A stretch of DNA of 64,000 nucleotides from Streptomyces sp. AP-93. Lineage in GTDB: Bacteria; Actinomycetota; Actinomycetes; Streptomycetales; Streptomycetaceae. The stretch covers positions 1 through 64,000 of the forward strand of contig NZ_JALGBX010000036.1 of assembly GCF_022808175.1 (NCBI RefSeq), given 5' to 3'. The notes under the pieces are model-generated. The model was not told the DNA's origin. It saw only the letters and a list, made by a program, of their open reading frames with translations, and ran no database searches. Shown here one piece after another: positions 35,377 to 43,287 of this stretch (its first letter is position 1; every line of letters begins with the position of its first letter). The translations under genes were made by a program, and so were the position numbers.

Positions 35377-35916
35377 GTGCCCCTTGCCCCCACCCTGCGA
35401 CACACCGACCCCGAGGCGCTGGCCGAACTCCAGCACGAACACGGACGGGCCCTGTTCGGTTTCCTGCTGGGCCTCACGGCCGGGGACGCGCAGCGCGCGG
35501 AAGACCTCGTACAGGAGACCCTCCTGCGCCTCTGGCAGCATCCGGAGGTCCTGGGGAGCGACTACGAGTCCCTGCGGCCCTGGCTGTTCACGGTGGCCCG
35601 GCGGCTCGCCATCGACGCCCGCCGGGCACGCCTGTCCAGGCCACTCGAGGTGGACCCGGAGGGGCTCGACCAGGCACCGGCGCCGGGTGACGCGGTGGCG
35701 GGCTCGGTGACCGCCATCGACGTACGGCGGGCGGTGGGATCACTGGGGCCGGAGCACCGGGACGTACTGGTGCAGGTCTACTTCCAGGACCGCTCGGTGG
35801 CCGAGGCCGCGGCAGAGCTCGGCATTCCGGCGGGGACGGTCAAGTCCCGTACGTACTATGCTCTGCGCGCTCTGCGCAAGGGCCTCCAGGGCTACGGGTA
35901 CGGACTCGGCGCCTGA
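35377..35916 (+). CDS. ECF sigma factor (SigL-like), RNA polymerase sigma-70 family
   Basis: The 179-residue protein has region 2 (LLGLTAGDAQRAEDLVQETLLRLWQHPE... WLFTVARRLAIDARRAR) and region 4 (LGPEHRDVLVQVYFQDRSVAEAAAELGIPAGTVKSRTYYALRALR). It is an extracytoplasmic-function sigma factor of the ECF RNA-polymerase-binding plan. GTG 35377 follows GGAAGGAG by 6 bp; earlier in-frame ATGs lack a ribosome site. No anti-sigma gene (zinc-finger or membrane protein) follows. It is divergent from capA with about 290 bp between. Confidence 0.9.
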   Translation: MPLAPTLRHTDPEALAELQHEHGRALFGFLLGLTAGDAQRAEDLVQETLLRLWQHPEVLGSDYESLRPWLFTVARRLAIDARRARLSRPLEVDPEGLDQAPAPGDAVAGSVTAIDVRRAVGSLGPEHRDVLVQVYFQDRSVAEAAAELGIPAGTVKSRTYYALRALRKGLQGYGYGLGA

Positions 35917-36122
35917 AGCCGGGGGCCCGGCGGGGGCCGGTGCCGGGCGTCAGGCAAACGCGTCAAAGAATGGCTTGAACACCCGCGAACCGGACACGAA
36001 CCGCATCGAAACCGGCACCGGACCGTTCAAGTTGAGTAAACATCCCCCGCTCCGCGAGCTTCGCAAGGAAGGCTCGGCGCTGACGGCGGGAAGACTCGAC
36101 GCGTGCGGGAGAAGGTGGAACG

Positions 36123-36638
36123 GTGCGGCCCGAGGGTACGAACGGCACCAGTGACGGTGGGCTCGCGGTGCCCATGGCATGGCTCTACGCGGAGTACATC
36201 GCCGACGAACTGCTGCGCACGGGCCGGTTGATCCCGGTCAGCACCCTGGAGTTCCGCGCCGGACGCGACACGCTCGCGCTGACCATCTACCTCTCGGACG
36301 CCGCCGGCGAACTCTCCGGGATCAGGGTCGTCTCGCAGCTCGACGAGTGGATGTCGCTGACGGCGTACGGGCACCCCTGGCGCGACTGGGTCCACACCCG
36401 GTTCCTCGCGCTGGGCGAGGAGGCCCGCGAGCGCGGCCGGGGCGAGGACCCCGACCTGGAGCTGGCCCGGGCGGCCTGGCGCTGGCTGGACCACACGGAG
36501 CTGTTCGCCACCAACCTCGACCCGGGACGCCACGGCCACGCCGACACCCCTCCGGGACTCGACGAGAACGCCCGGGTGTGGACCCCTGCCTGGCAACTCG
36601 GGCTCCCGCTCGGGCACTTGGCGATGCACCTGTTCTGA
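36123..36638 (+). CDS. Conserved hypothetical protein
   Basis: This 171-residue soluble protein (GTG 36123, AAGG 8 bp upstream) has no motif I recognise. Its middle (GRLIPVSTLEFRAGRDTLALTIYLSDAAGELSGIRVVSQLDEWM) resembles a small alpha-beta fold, and the last third is acidic with two Trp-Asp-His style patches. The neighbouring genes, an ECF sigma factor upstream and a convergent two-TM protein, give no clear link to a pathway. A 206-bp region before it has no palindrome or promoter that I can identify. Confidence 0.6.
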   Translation: MRPEGTNGTSDGGLAVPMAWLYAEYIADELLRTGRLIPVSTLEFRAGRDTLALTIYLSDAAGELSGIRVVSQLDEWMSLTAYGHPWRDWVHTRFLALGEEARERGRGEDPDLELARAAWRWLDHTELFATNLDPGRHGHADTPPGLDENARVWTPAWQLGLPLGHLAMHLF

Positions 36639-36667
36639 GCGCGATTACGCCGCCGCGGCCCGGCCCG

Positions 36668-37081
36668 CTACTCCGGCCGACGCGGCCCCGGCGGCCCCGG
36701 CGGCTCCGTCGGGTCGGTGACCAGGCCGGTGAAGTCTGCCTCGTTGCGCTCGGCCCGGACCACGTACGCGCGGGCGACCCACCACAGCACCGGGTACACC
36801 AGGACCCCGAGCAGGACCCAGACCAGCGGGCCCGACGCGACCCGCGGGAGCAGGAACAGCAGGGGCAGCAGGCCCACCAGGAGGACGAGCGCGGCCAGGG
36901 CGCCGAGTCCGGCGCGGAGCTGGCTGCGCATGAGGGCCCGTACGTAGGTGGCGCCGAGGGTGGTCTGCTCGGAGATCTCGGAGCGGGCCGGCGTGTGCGC
37001 GGGGGGCCTGCGGCGGCTGCCGCGCGGGACCCCGGTGACGACCTCCCGCCGGGGCGGCTGCGCCTGATGCTCCTCGGCCAT
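36668..37081 (-). CDS. Small two-TM membrane protein (DUF485-like)
   Basis: The 137-residue protein has a cytoplasmic N-terminus, two membrane segments (LGALAALVLLVGLLPLLFLLP and PLVWVLLGVLVYPVLWWVARAYVV) and a short tail (RAERNEADFTGLV). The second half resembles the DUF485-type partner of solute:sodium symporters, with WVARAYVVRAERNEADF corresponding to the usual Y..RAN..FD tail; this match is weak and no symporter gene is adjacent. ATG 37081 fits the conserved N-terminus; earlier starts are unlikely because they read through the hairpin region downstream of fpg. Confidence 0.6.
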   Translation of the reverse strand: MAEEHQAQPPRREVVTGVPRGSRRRPPAHTPARSEISEQTTLGATYVRALMRSQLRAGLGALAALVLLVGLLPLLFLLPRVASGPLVWVLLGVLVYPVLWWVARAYVVRAERNEADFTGLVTDPTEPPGPPGPRRPE

Positions 37082-37138
37082 GGGCCGGAGTCTAACCGGA
37101 GCCGGGCCGCCCGGAACCCTCCCGGGAAGGCCCTGGAA

Positions 37139-37157
37139 AGGGCCCGGAAAGGGCCCT
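37139..37157. terminator. Hairpin after the Fpg/Nei-like gene
   Basis: AGGGCCC (37139-37145), loop GGAAA, GGGCCCT (37151-37157). It lies 5 bp past the stop of the fpg-like gene (minus strand). The 14-bp sequence CCGGAAAGGGCCCT (37144-37157) is identical to 8679-8692. Confidence 0.5.
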
Positions 37158-37161
37158 GGGC

Positions 37162-38022
37162 CTACTTCAGCAGCTTCGACAGCCGCCGGTCGGCGAGCGG
37201 CTTCCCCCCGGTCTGGCACGTGGCGCAGTACTGGAGCGAGGAGTCGGCGAAGGAGACCGAGCGGACGGTGTCCCCGCACACCGGGCAGGGCTCGCCCGCG
37301 CGGCCGTGGACCCGCATCCCGCTCTTCTTCTCGGCCTTGAGCCGTCCGGCGGCCACCCCGTGCGCCCGCTCGACGGCCGTGCGCAGGGTCTTCTCGACGG
37401 CCGCGTACAGCTGGTCCACCTGCGTCTCGTCGAAGGAGGCGGCCAGTTTGAAGGGCGAGACCTTGGCGTGGTGGAGGATTTCGTCGCTGTAGGCGTTGCC
37501 GATGCCCGCGATGACGCTCTGGTCGCGCAACACGCCCTTGATCTGCCGCCGTTCCCCGGCGAGCAGCGCGCCGAAGGCCTCTCGGCCGAAACCCTCGGCG
37601 AGCGGGTCCGGGCCCAGCCGGGCGATGCCGGGGACCTCCTGCGGATCGCGGACCACGTACACGGCGAGCCGCTTCTGGGTCCCGGCCTCGGTGAGGTCGA
37701 ACCCGCCGCCGCCCTCCAGGACGAGGCGCAGGGCGAGCGGCCCCTTGCCGGGGCGCGGCGGCCGGTCCGGAACGGTGTCGATCCAGCGCAGCCAGCCGGC
37801 GCGGGCGAGGTGGGTGACGAGGTGCAGTTCGCCGATCCGCAGGGCGAGGAACTTGCCGTACCGGGCGGTGACCCCGGCCCGCTGCCCTTCGAGCGCGGTC
37901 AGGGGCGGGTCGTACGTCTTGAGCACGCTCACGGCGAGCGGGAGGACGCGCTCGACCACCCGCCCGGCGAGGTGCTCGTCGAGGAACTCCCTCAGGGCCT
38001 CGACTTCGGGCAGCTCGGGCAT
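37162..38022 (-). CDS. Fpg/Nei-family DNA glycosylase-lyase
   Basis: The 286-residue protein starts MPELPEVE, so Pro1 after Met removal and Glu2 form the active site of this formamidopyrimidine-DNA / endonuclease VIII family. The middle helix-two-turn-helix region contains IKGVLRDQSVIAGIGNAYSDEILHHAKVSP, and the zinc finger near the end reads CPVCG...CATCQTGGK. It removes oxidised bases. The exact subgroup (Fpg versus Nei) is not decided from sequence. It is downstream of the SpoIIE-type gene on the same strand with 98 bp between. Confidence 0.9.
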   Translation of the reverse strand: MPELPEVEALREFLDEHLAGRVVERVLPLAVSVLKTYDPPLTALEGQRAGVTARYGKFLALRIGELHLVTHLARAGWLRWIDTVPDRPPRPGKGPLALRLVLEGGGGFDLTEAGTQKRLAVYVVRDPQEVPGIARLGPDPLAEGFGREAFGALLAGERRQIKGVLRDQSVIAGIGNAYSDEILHHAKVSPFKLAASFDETQVDQLYAAVEKTLRTAVERAHGVAAGRLKAEKKSGMRVHGRAGEPCPVCGDTVRSVSFADSSLQYCATCQTGGKPLADRRLSKLLK

Positions 38023-38120
38023 TCCCCCAGCCTGCCGTGGCCCCGGGCGAAGCGCGAGCCGGGGAGCGGGGGGCGCCCCTTACAGGAGACGACGTACAGG
38101 ACGCCTACAGGGGCCACGGT

Positions 38121-40166
38121 TCACGGCATCGTGAACTCGCACCATACGCACTTGCCGCTGCCCCGCGATTCCACGCCCCAGACGTCCGCCAGCCGGTCCA
38201 CCAGCATCAGCCCGCGTCCCGAGACGCCGGAGTCGCCCGCCTCCCTGCGCCGGGGCAGGGCGCTGGAGCGGTCCTCGACCTCCACGCGGAGTCTGCGTTC
38301 GGGGCCGGCCAGGACGCGCAGGGTCACGATCGCCGGGCCGTCGGTGTGCATGAGGGCGTTGACGATGAGCTCGTCGGCGATCAGCTCGATCTCGTCCGCC
38401 CGGTCCCGGGCTCCCCACGCCCGGACCGCCGCGCCGATCATGTGGCGGGCCGACACGAGGGCTTCCGGATCGCCGGGGGCCACGTGCTGCTGGAGCCGTC
38501 CGCCGGCCTGCTGGACCTCCTCGGCGTCGCGGCGGAGCAGCAGCAGCGCCATGTCGTCGTCGCCGCCCCGGTCGTCCACGACCTCGCACAGCCGGTCCGC
38601 GAGCACGGCCAGGTCGGCCGGTCCGGTGCGGACGAGGGAGGCGAGGAGCCGGACGCCGTCGTCGAGGTCGGCTCCGGGCTGTTCCACGAGGCCGTCCGTG
38701 CACAGCAGAAGCGTTTCCCCGGGCCCGAGTTCGACCGTCGTCACCGGGTACTCCAGCAGCCCGAACTCCGCCGACAGCCCCAGCGGCATCCCGCCCTCCA
38801 GGGCGAGGCGTTCGCAGTCCCCCTCGCGGGTGCGCAGCAACGGGTCGATGTGGCCGGCCCGGACCAGTTGGAGCACGCCGGTCGAGAGGTCGGCCTCGGC
38901 GTACGTGCAGGTGGCGAAGCGGTCGGTGTCCAGCTCGTGCAGGAAGACGGAGGCCCGGGCCATGACGGTGGCGGGCGAGTGCCCTTCGGCGGCGTAGGCG
39001 CGCAGCACGATCCGCAGCTGGCCCATGACCGCCGCCGCGTGGGTGTCGTGGCCCTGGACGTCGCCGATGACCGCGCCGACCCGGCCGCCGGGCAGCGGGA
39101 TGACGTCGTACCAGTCGCCTCCGATGTCCTGGCCCATCTTGGCCGAGCGGTACCGTACGGCGATCTCGGCGCCCGGCACCGAGGGGATCCGGCGCGGCAG
39201 CATCGCCTGCTGGAGCCCCTCCGCCAGATCGTGCTCCTGCTCCAGCAGCATCGCCCGCTGGAGGCTCTGCGCGATGCTGCTGCCGAGCGCGACGAGCAGG
39301 TTCCGCTCCTCCTGGGTGAAGCCGTCCTTGTCCCGGTAGAGCAGGCCGATCGCGCCGATCGGGCGGGCCTGGGCGATCAGCGGCAGGTAGGCGGCCGCCG
39401 AGATGTGCATGGACGAGATCTTCGCCCAGAGCCCGGGGTAGCCGGCGGCGAACTCCGCCGCGGAGTCCAGGAAGCGCGGCTGGAGCGAGCGCACCACCTC
39501 GCTCATCGGGTACTGCTCGTCGATGCGGGTGTAGCGGGTGCCGGGGACGAAGCTGCCCGCGGGGCCCTCGGCGACGAGGTGGATCCGGCCGGCTTCGACC
39601 AGTCCCATCACCATGCCCATGGATCCGAGCCGTTCCAGGCCGTGGGCGTCGCCGAGCGCGTCGATGACGTCCTGGACGGTACGGGCGTGCGCGAGCGCGG
39701 CGGTGGTGCTCTCCACCACGGACGTCTGGCGGCGCCGCTCCTCGTCCAGCCCGAGGCGTTCCGCCGAATGACTGAGCTCCTCGGTGGCGTCGCGGACGAT
39801 GCCGATGATCCGGTACGGGCGGCCGTCCGGGCCGCGCATGACCCGTCCCTGGGTGTGCGTCCAGCGCAGTGCGCCGTCGTGGCAGCGGATGCGGAAGTAG
39901 GCGCCGTAGCTGTCGACCCCGCTCTTGAGGGCCGAGGAGACCAGTGCGTCGAGCCGGGCACCCTCGGCGGGCGGGACGCGCGGCGAGAGGGAGCCGGGCC
40001 GGCCGTCGTACTCCTCGGGGGTGGTGTCGAAGACGTCGAGGGCGGCCGAGTCCATGTGCATGAGACCGGTGACCAGGTCCCAGTCGAAACTGCCCATGCG
40101 GTTCAGCGAGAGCGACCGGTCCGGGTGTGCGGGCCAGTCCTCCGGCAGCGATACGGCGGTCGGCAC
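38121..40166 (-). CDS. PAS-GAF-PP2C-HATPase phosphatase (SpoIIE-type regulator)
   Basis: The 681-residue protein has a PAS domain (residues 20-140: FDWDLVTGLMHMDSAALDVF... YGAYFRIRCHDGALRWTHTQG), a GAF domain (about 155-310), a SpoIIE-like PP2C phosphatase domain (AEGLQQAMLPRRIPSVPGAEIAVRY, GGDWYDVIPLPGGRVGAVIGDVQGHD) and a C-terminal HATPase_c kinase-like domain (ELIADELIVNALMHTDG, GRGLMLVDRLADVWGV). Such proteins control anti-sigma factors by partner switching in response to small signals. The GTG at 40166 is used; upstream in-frame codons would overlap the neighbouring gene, which ends at 40192. An earlier GTG at 40184 is also possible. Confidence 0.88.
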   Translation of the reverse strand: MPTAVSLPEDWPAHPDRSLSLNRMGSFDWDLVTGLMHMDSAALDVFDTTPEEYDGRPGSLSPRVPPAEGARLDALVSSALKSGVDSYGAYFRIRCHDGALRWTHTQGRVMRGPDGRPYRIIGIVRDATEELSHSAERLGLDEERRRQTSVVESTTAALAHARTVQDVIDALGDAHGLERLGSMGMVMGLVEAGRIHLVAEGPAGSFVPGTRYTRIDEQYPMSEVVRSLQPRFLDSAAEFAAGYPGLWAKISSMHISAAAYLPLIAQARPIGAIGLLYRDKDGFTQEERNLLVALGSSIAQSLQRAMLLEQEHDLAEGLQQAMLPRRIPSVPGAEIAVRYRSAKMGQDIGGDWYDVIPLPGGRVGAVIGDVQGHDTHAAAVMGQLRIVLRAYAAEGHSPATVMARASVFLHELDTDRFATCTYAEADLSTGVLQLVRAGHIDPLLRTREGDCERLALEGGMPLGLSAEFGLLEYPVTTVELGPGETLLLCTDGLVEQPGADLDDGVRLLASLVRTGPADLAVLADRLCEVVDDRGGDDDMALLLLRRDAEEVQQAGGRLQQHVAPGDPEALVSARHMIGAAVRAWGARDRADEIELIADELIVNALMHTDGPAIVTLRVLAGPERRLRVEVEDRSSALPRRREAGDSGVSGRGLMLVDRLADVWGVESRGSGKCVWCEFTMP

Positions 40167-40191
40167 CGGTCCACCATGACACACGGGCCGG

Positions 40192-41490
40192 TCAGGCGCT
40201 CTCCAGGTACTGGCCGTCGTACGGGGCCGAAGGCTGCTGCTCGGGGACGGAGTAGGGGTCGGCATACGGGTCGGCGTAGGGGTCCGCGTACGGATCGGCG
40301 TACGGGTCGCTCGGCTGCGGCGACGCCCCCTCGGGGCCCACCAGGGTCCCCGGGTCGCTCGGGGTCTGGCCGGGCAGGTCGGAGGGGATGTCGGTGGGTA
40401 CGTCCGAGGGCTGGTCGGTGGCGGGCGGCGGGGCCGTCTGCGGGCCCGAGGGGATGCCGGACGAGGGCTGGTCGGGGGTGACGGGGGTGTTCGGCGTGTT
40501 CGGGGTGTTCGGGGCCGTCTGCGGGGAGCTCGGCGGGCAGTCGGCCGCGTTCGGGGCGGGGCTGCGGCCGGGGCTCGGCGGGCCGGTGGGGGGCTCGGTG
40601 CGGGCGAGGCTGTTGCTCTCAGGGGTCCGGCACGGGTCGGCCGGCGCGGTGCCGGGCGGGGTCGCGGGCCCGGCGGGGATGCCGTCGGCCGGGTCGTACG
40701 GGGGCGGCGTCTGCGGGGCGCGGTCCTGGGCTCCGTCGTCGCCGGCCGTGCGCTCGATCCAGGTGTTGTCGGCGATGTTGACGATGACCAGGTTGTTGAT
40801 CACCTGCATGGTCGGCTCGATGACCACGACCTGGGTGGGCTGGTAGCCGCTCCAGGGCTCCCCCTTGAGCACCGGCGCGCCGGGGGCGGCGCGCGGCGAG
40901 GCCAGCGGGTTTCCGCAGGCGCAGCGGACGCGGGGCATTCCGTGGTCGTCCACGAGGACGGCGGTGCCGGCCTGAAGGACGGACTGGAAGGCGCCCGGCT
41001 TGCCGCCGACGAAGCCGTGGTTGGTCACCCGGGTGTCGGCGCGCAGCACGACAGGGGTGAGGCCGCGCAGGAAGTCGGGGATCTGCTGCTGCTCCAGCTG
41101 GGAGGCCTCGGCGAAGGCGCGGGCCTTGGCGTCGTCGGCGGTCAGGGACTGGACCTGTGCCTCCACGTCGCAGCTGCCGAGCCGCTGGGTTCCGCCGTAC
41201 AGGCCGGGGGTGGCCGCGTTGACGGTACGGATGCCCTGGCCGGTCGCGTTGGGCAGCGGGGGCTGGACGGGGGCCGATTCGCCGGTGGCGGAGGAGGTGG
41301 TGAAGGGGTCCGGGCCGGCCGAGGCCACGGGCTGGAGGTGGACGTCCTGGCTCTCGGCGGCGGGGCCCTTGGTCCGTCCCTCTTCGCCGGAGGCCCCGCA
41401 GGCCGCGGCGAGGAGTCCGAGGACGGTGAAGAGGGCCGCTCGGCCCGGTGCGTGACGACGCGGCGCCTGACGAGGTGTCGGTGCGTACAC
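40192..41490 (-). CDS. DUF6777-type lipoprotein with repeat-rich C-terminus
   Basis: The 432-residue protein has a lipoprotein signal (LFTVLGLLAAACGAS), a central domain (residues 65-260: TVNAATPGLYGGTQRLGSCDVEAQV and VRCACGNPLASP...GEPWSGYQP) matching the DUF6777 type in actinomycetes, and a Pro/Thr/Asp-rich tail ending in DPYA repeats (about residues 402-418). GTG 41490 follows AAGGGAGA by 7-8 bp. The promoter region is shared with the divergent YndJ-type operon and contains two copies of TTGAACNNGTTCAA. Function is unknown. Confidence 0.75.
   Translation of the reverse strand: MYAPTPRQAPRRHAPGRAALFTVLGLLAAACGASGEEGRTKGPAAESQDVHLQPVASAGPDPFTTSSATGESAPVQPPLPNATGQGIRTVNAATPGLYGGTQRLGSCDVEAQVQSLTADDAKARAFAEASQLEQQQIPDFLRGLTPVVLRADTRVTNHGFVGGKPGAFQSVLQAGTAVLVDDHGMPRVRCACGNPLASPRAAPGAPVLKGEPWSGYQPTQVVVIEPTMQVINNLVIVNIADNTWIERTAGDDGAQDRAPQTPPPYDPADGIPAGPATPPGTAPADPCRTPESNSLARTEPPTGPPSPGRSPAPNAADCPPSSPQTAPNTPNTPNTPVTPDQPSSGIPSGPQTAPPPATDQPSDVPTDIPSDLPGQTPSDPGTLVGPEGASPQPSDPYADPYADPYADPYADPYSVPEQQPSAPYDGQYLESA
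40262..40312 (-). repeat. 12-bp tandem repeat encoding DPYA units
   Basis: Four consecutive 12-nt units (consensus on plus strand GGCGTACGGGTC) encode DPYA repeats near the C-terminus of the DUF6777 lipoprotein. The repeat preserves the reading frame, so copy number can vary without breaking the gene. Confidence 0.8.
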
Positions 41491-41574
41491 GTTGCATCTC
41501 CCTTTTCGCCCCGGTTGCTCCCTCTTGTCTGCCGCATGTCCGGGGTGGCCGCAACCGGAGATCCACGCACCGAG

Positions 41575-41602
41575 CCCTCTCTTGAACATGTTCAAGAGAG
41601 GG
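41575..41602. promoter_or_regulatory. 28-bp perfect palindrome containing TTGAACATGTTCAA
   Basis: The 14-nt halves (41575-41588 and 41589-41602) are exact reverse complements. The central 14 bp TTGAACATGTTCAA matches the second site at 41623-41636 except for the two middle bases. It lies 85 bp from the DUF6777 lipoprotein start (minus strand) and 64 bp from the YndJ gene start. A dimeric or tetrameric repressor site is the likely function; no regulator gene lies next to it. Confidence 0.8.
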
Positions 41603-41622
41603 TCTAGGCTCACGCTCGTGAG

Positions 41623-41636
41623 TTGAACGCGTTCAA
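41623..41636. promoter_or_regulatory. Second operator copy TTGAACGCGTTCAA
   Basis: A perfect 14-bp palindrome identical in its TTGAAC/GTTCAA arms to the core of 41575-41602. Centres of the two sites are 41 bp apart, four helical turns. It is 30 bp upstream of the YndJ-family GTG start and may overlap the promoter of that operon. Confidence 0.8.
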
Positions 41637-41665
41637 TGCGTTCGTTCCTGGGAGGGGGATCCTCG

Positions 41666-42688
41666 GTGACCGTGCTCGTGAATCTGATCGTCACCCTGGG
41701 CATGCTGTACGTCGTCCCGGCCGGCCTGCGCCTGATCGATCCGCTCCGGTTCGGCCGGACGGCCCGGCTGTGGCCGCTGTTCGCAGCCCCCGGAGCGGTC
41801 TGCCTGTGGCTGCCCCGGGGAGCCCCGGCCACGGCCCTCGCCGTTCTCTACGCGACGGCCACGCTGGCCCTCGCGGTACGGGCCGTGGCGCCGGCCGCAC
41901 GGGCCTTGGTTCCTTCGGTGCGGGCTTTGGTTCCATCGGCGCGGGCCTTGGTTCCGCCGGTGCGGGCCTTGGTTCCGCCCGCGCGGGCCGTGGTTCCGCC
42001 GGTGCGGAATCCGACCCGTGCGGGCACGCCCGGGCGGGCTCTCGGACCCGCCGAGGTGGCCGTGCTCACCGCACTGGTGGCGCCCTCGGTGGCCGGGACC
42101 GCCCTGGTCGCCGAACGCGCCGGATACCGGCTCTTCGGCTTCGGCCTCGACATCCTGGCCCTGACCGTGCCGCACTTCCACTTCGCAGGTTTCGCCGCGG
42201 CCCTGGTCGCCGGGCTGGTGTGCCGGGCCTCCAGCGCCGGAGCCCTCGCGCGCTGGGCGGCGTACAGCGTGCCGGCCGGGACGGCGCTCGTGCTGCTCGG
42301 CTACTTCATCGACGACTGGGCCGAGCTGGTGGGCGCGGTGACGCTGACCGGCGGCATGTGGGCGGTAGCCCTGCTGACCTGGCGGGACGTCCGCCCCGGG
42401 GCCGCCGTGCGCGACCGGCTCACCGGCACGCTGCTCGCGGTCTCGGCGGCCGTTCTGGTGGCCACCATGCTGCTCGCCCTGTGGTGGGCGCTCGGCGAGG
42501 CCACCGGGATCCCGCATCCCACCCTGACCTGGATGGCCGCGACCCACGGCCTCGGCAACGCCCTCGGCTTCGGCCTCTGCTCGCTGCTGGCCTGGCGCCG
42601 CCTGGCCGCCCGCCCACCCCGGCCGCCCGCGGGGGCCGCCCCGCCCCGACCCGCCGCCCTGCCCGACCGAACGGAGATCCCGGCATGA
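41666..42688 (+). CDS. YndJ-family multispanning membrane protein
   Basis: The 340-residue protein has eight or more membrane segments. The middle region contains a heptad repeat RALVPxV repeated five times (nt 41900-42004), between the second and third segments. The later part (FGFGLDILALTVPHFHFAGFAAALV and GIPHPTLTWMAATHGLGNALGFG) matches the YndJ family; the two His-containing helices, TVPHFHFAG and THGLGN, are the family hallmark. GTG 41666 has GGAGGGGG 7 bp upstream. The stop overlaps the DUF1990 gene (ATGA). It is first in the operon, directly behind the two operator sites. Confidence 0.85.
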   Translation: MTVLVNLIVTLGMLYVVPAGLRLIDPLRFGRTARLWPLFAAPGAVCLWLPRGAPATALAVLYATATLALAVRAVAPAARALVPSVRALVPSARALVPPVRALVPPARAVVPPVRNPTRAGTPGRALGPAEVAVLTALVAPSVAGTALVAERAGYRLFGFGLDILALTVPHFHFAGFAAALVAGLVCRASSAGALARWAAYSVPAGTALVLLGYFIDDWAELVGAVTLTGGMWAVALLTWRDVRPGAAVRDRLTGTLLAVSAAVLVATMLLALWWALGEATGIPHPTLTWMAATHGLGNALGFGLCSLLAWRRLAARPPRPPAGAAPPRPAALPDRTEIPA

Positions 42689-43287
42689 CCCGCCTCATCA
42701 GCGAAGGCCGCAGCACCTTCAACTACCCCGACCGGGGCGCGACCGCCCGGCGCCCGCTGCCCGCCGGGTACAACTTCACCCACCACCGCACCCGGATCGG
42801 GTCCGGGCAGGCCGCCTTCGACGCCGCCGGGGCCGCCGTCACCACCTTCCGCGCGCACCGCGCCTCGGGCATGCTCGTCACGGCCGGAGCCTTCCCCGTC
42901 CGGCCCGGCGACCGGGTCGTGGTCGGGATCGGGATCGGCCCGGTGCGGATCGACGCCCCGTGCGAGGTCATCTGGACCGCGTACGAGCCCCGGCGGACCG
43001 GTTTCGCGTACGGGACGCTCACCGGGCATCCCGAGCGCGGCGAGGAATCCTTCGTGGTGGACATGGAGCCGGACGGCTCGGTGTGGTTCGAGGTGACCGC
43101 CTTCAGCCGCCCGGCGAGCTGGTACACCCGCCTCGCGGGCCCGGCCGTCCCCTTCCTCCAGCAGGCCTACGCCCGCCACCTCGGGCGGTACGTGCGGCGG
43201 CTCGCCGCGGGCGCCCGGCCCGCTCCGGCCCGATACTGGAGGGGATGGACTGGTTCACGGCGCCCGGATACTGGCTGGGACGGCTGA
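42685..43287 (+). CDS. DUF1990 family protein
   Basis: The 200-residue protein has the DUF1990 pattern: FNYPDRGATARRPLPAGYN, RIGSGQAAFDAAGAAVTTFRAHR, VVVGIGIGPVRIDAPCEVIWTAYEPRRTGFAYGTLTGHPERGEE and a late VWFEVTAFSRPASWYTRLAGP. The family is found in bacteria and plants with unknown function; its fold is thought to resemble a lipid- or cofactor-binding barrel. It overlaps the preceding gene by 4 bp and the following gene by 43 bp, so the three genes are translated as one unit. ATG 42685 is the start. Confidence 0.86.
   Translation: MTRLISEGRSTFNYPDRGATARRPLPAGYNFTHHRTRIGSGQAAFDAAGAAVTTFRAHRASGMLVTAGAFPVRPGDRVVVGIGIGPVRIDAPCEVIWTAYEPRRTGFAYGTLTGHPERGEESFVVDMEPDGSVWFEVTAFSRPASWYTRLAGPAVPFLQQAYARHLGRYVRRLAAGARPAPARYWRGWTGSRRPDTGWDG

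Noticed and set aside
40192..41832. Longer start for the DUF6777 lipoprotein
   Set aside because: The upstream codons run through the two operator palindromes and lack a signal peptide; GTG 41490 has AAGGGAGA and begins a lipoprotein signal.
41623..42684. Plus-strand open frame ending in the DUF1990 protein but starting at 41623
   Set aside because: The first part is Arg/Gly/Pro-rich noise overlapping the YndJ gene in another frame; only the DUF1990 portion from ATG 42685 has family signal.
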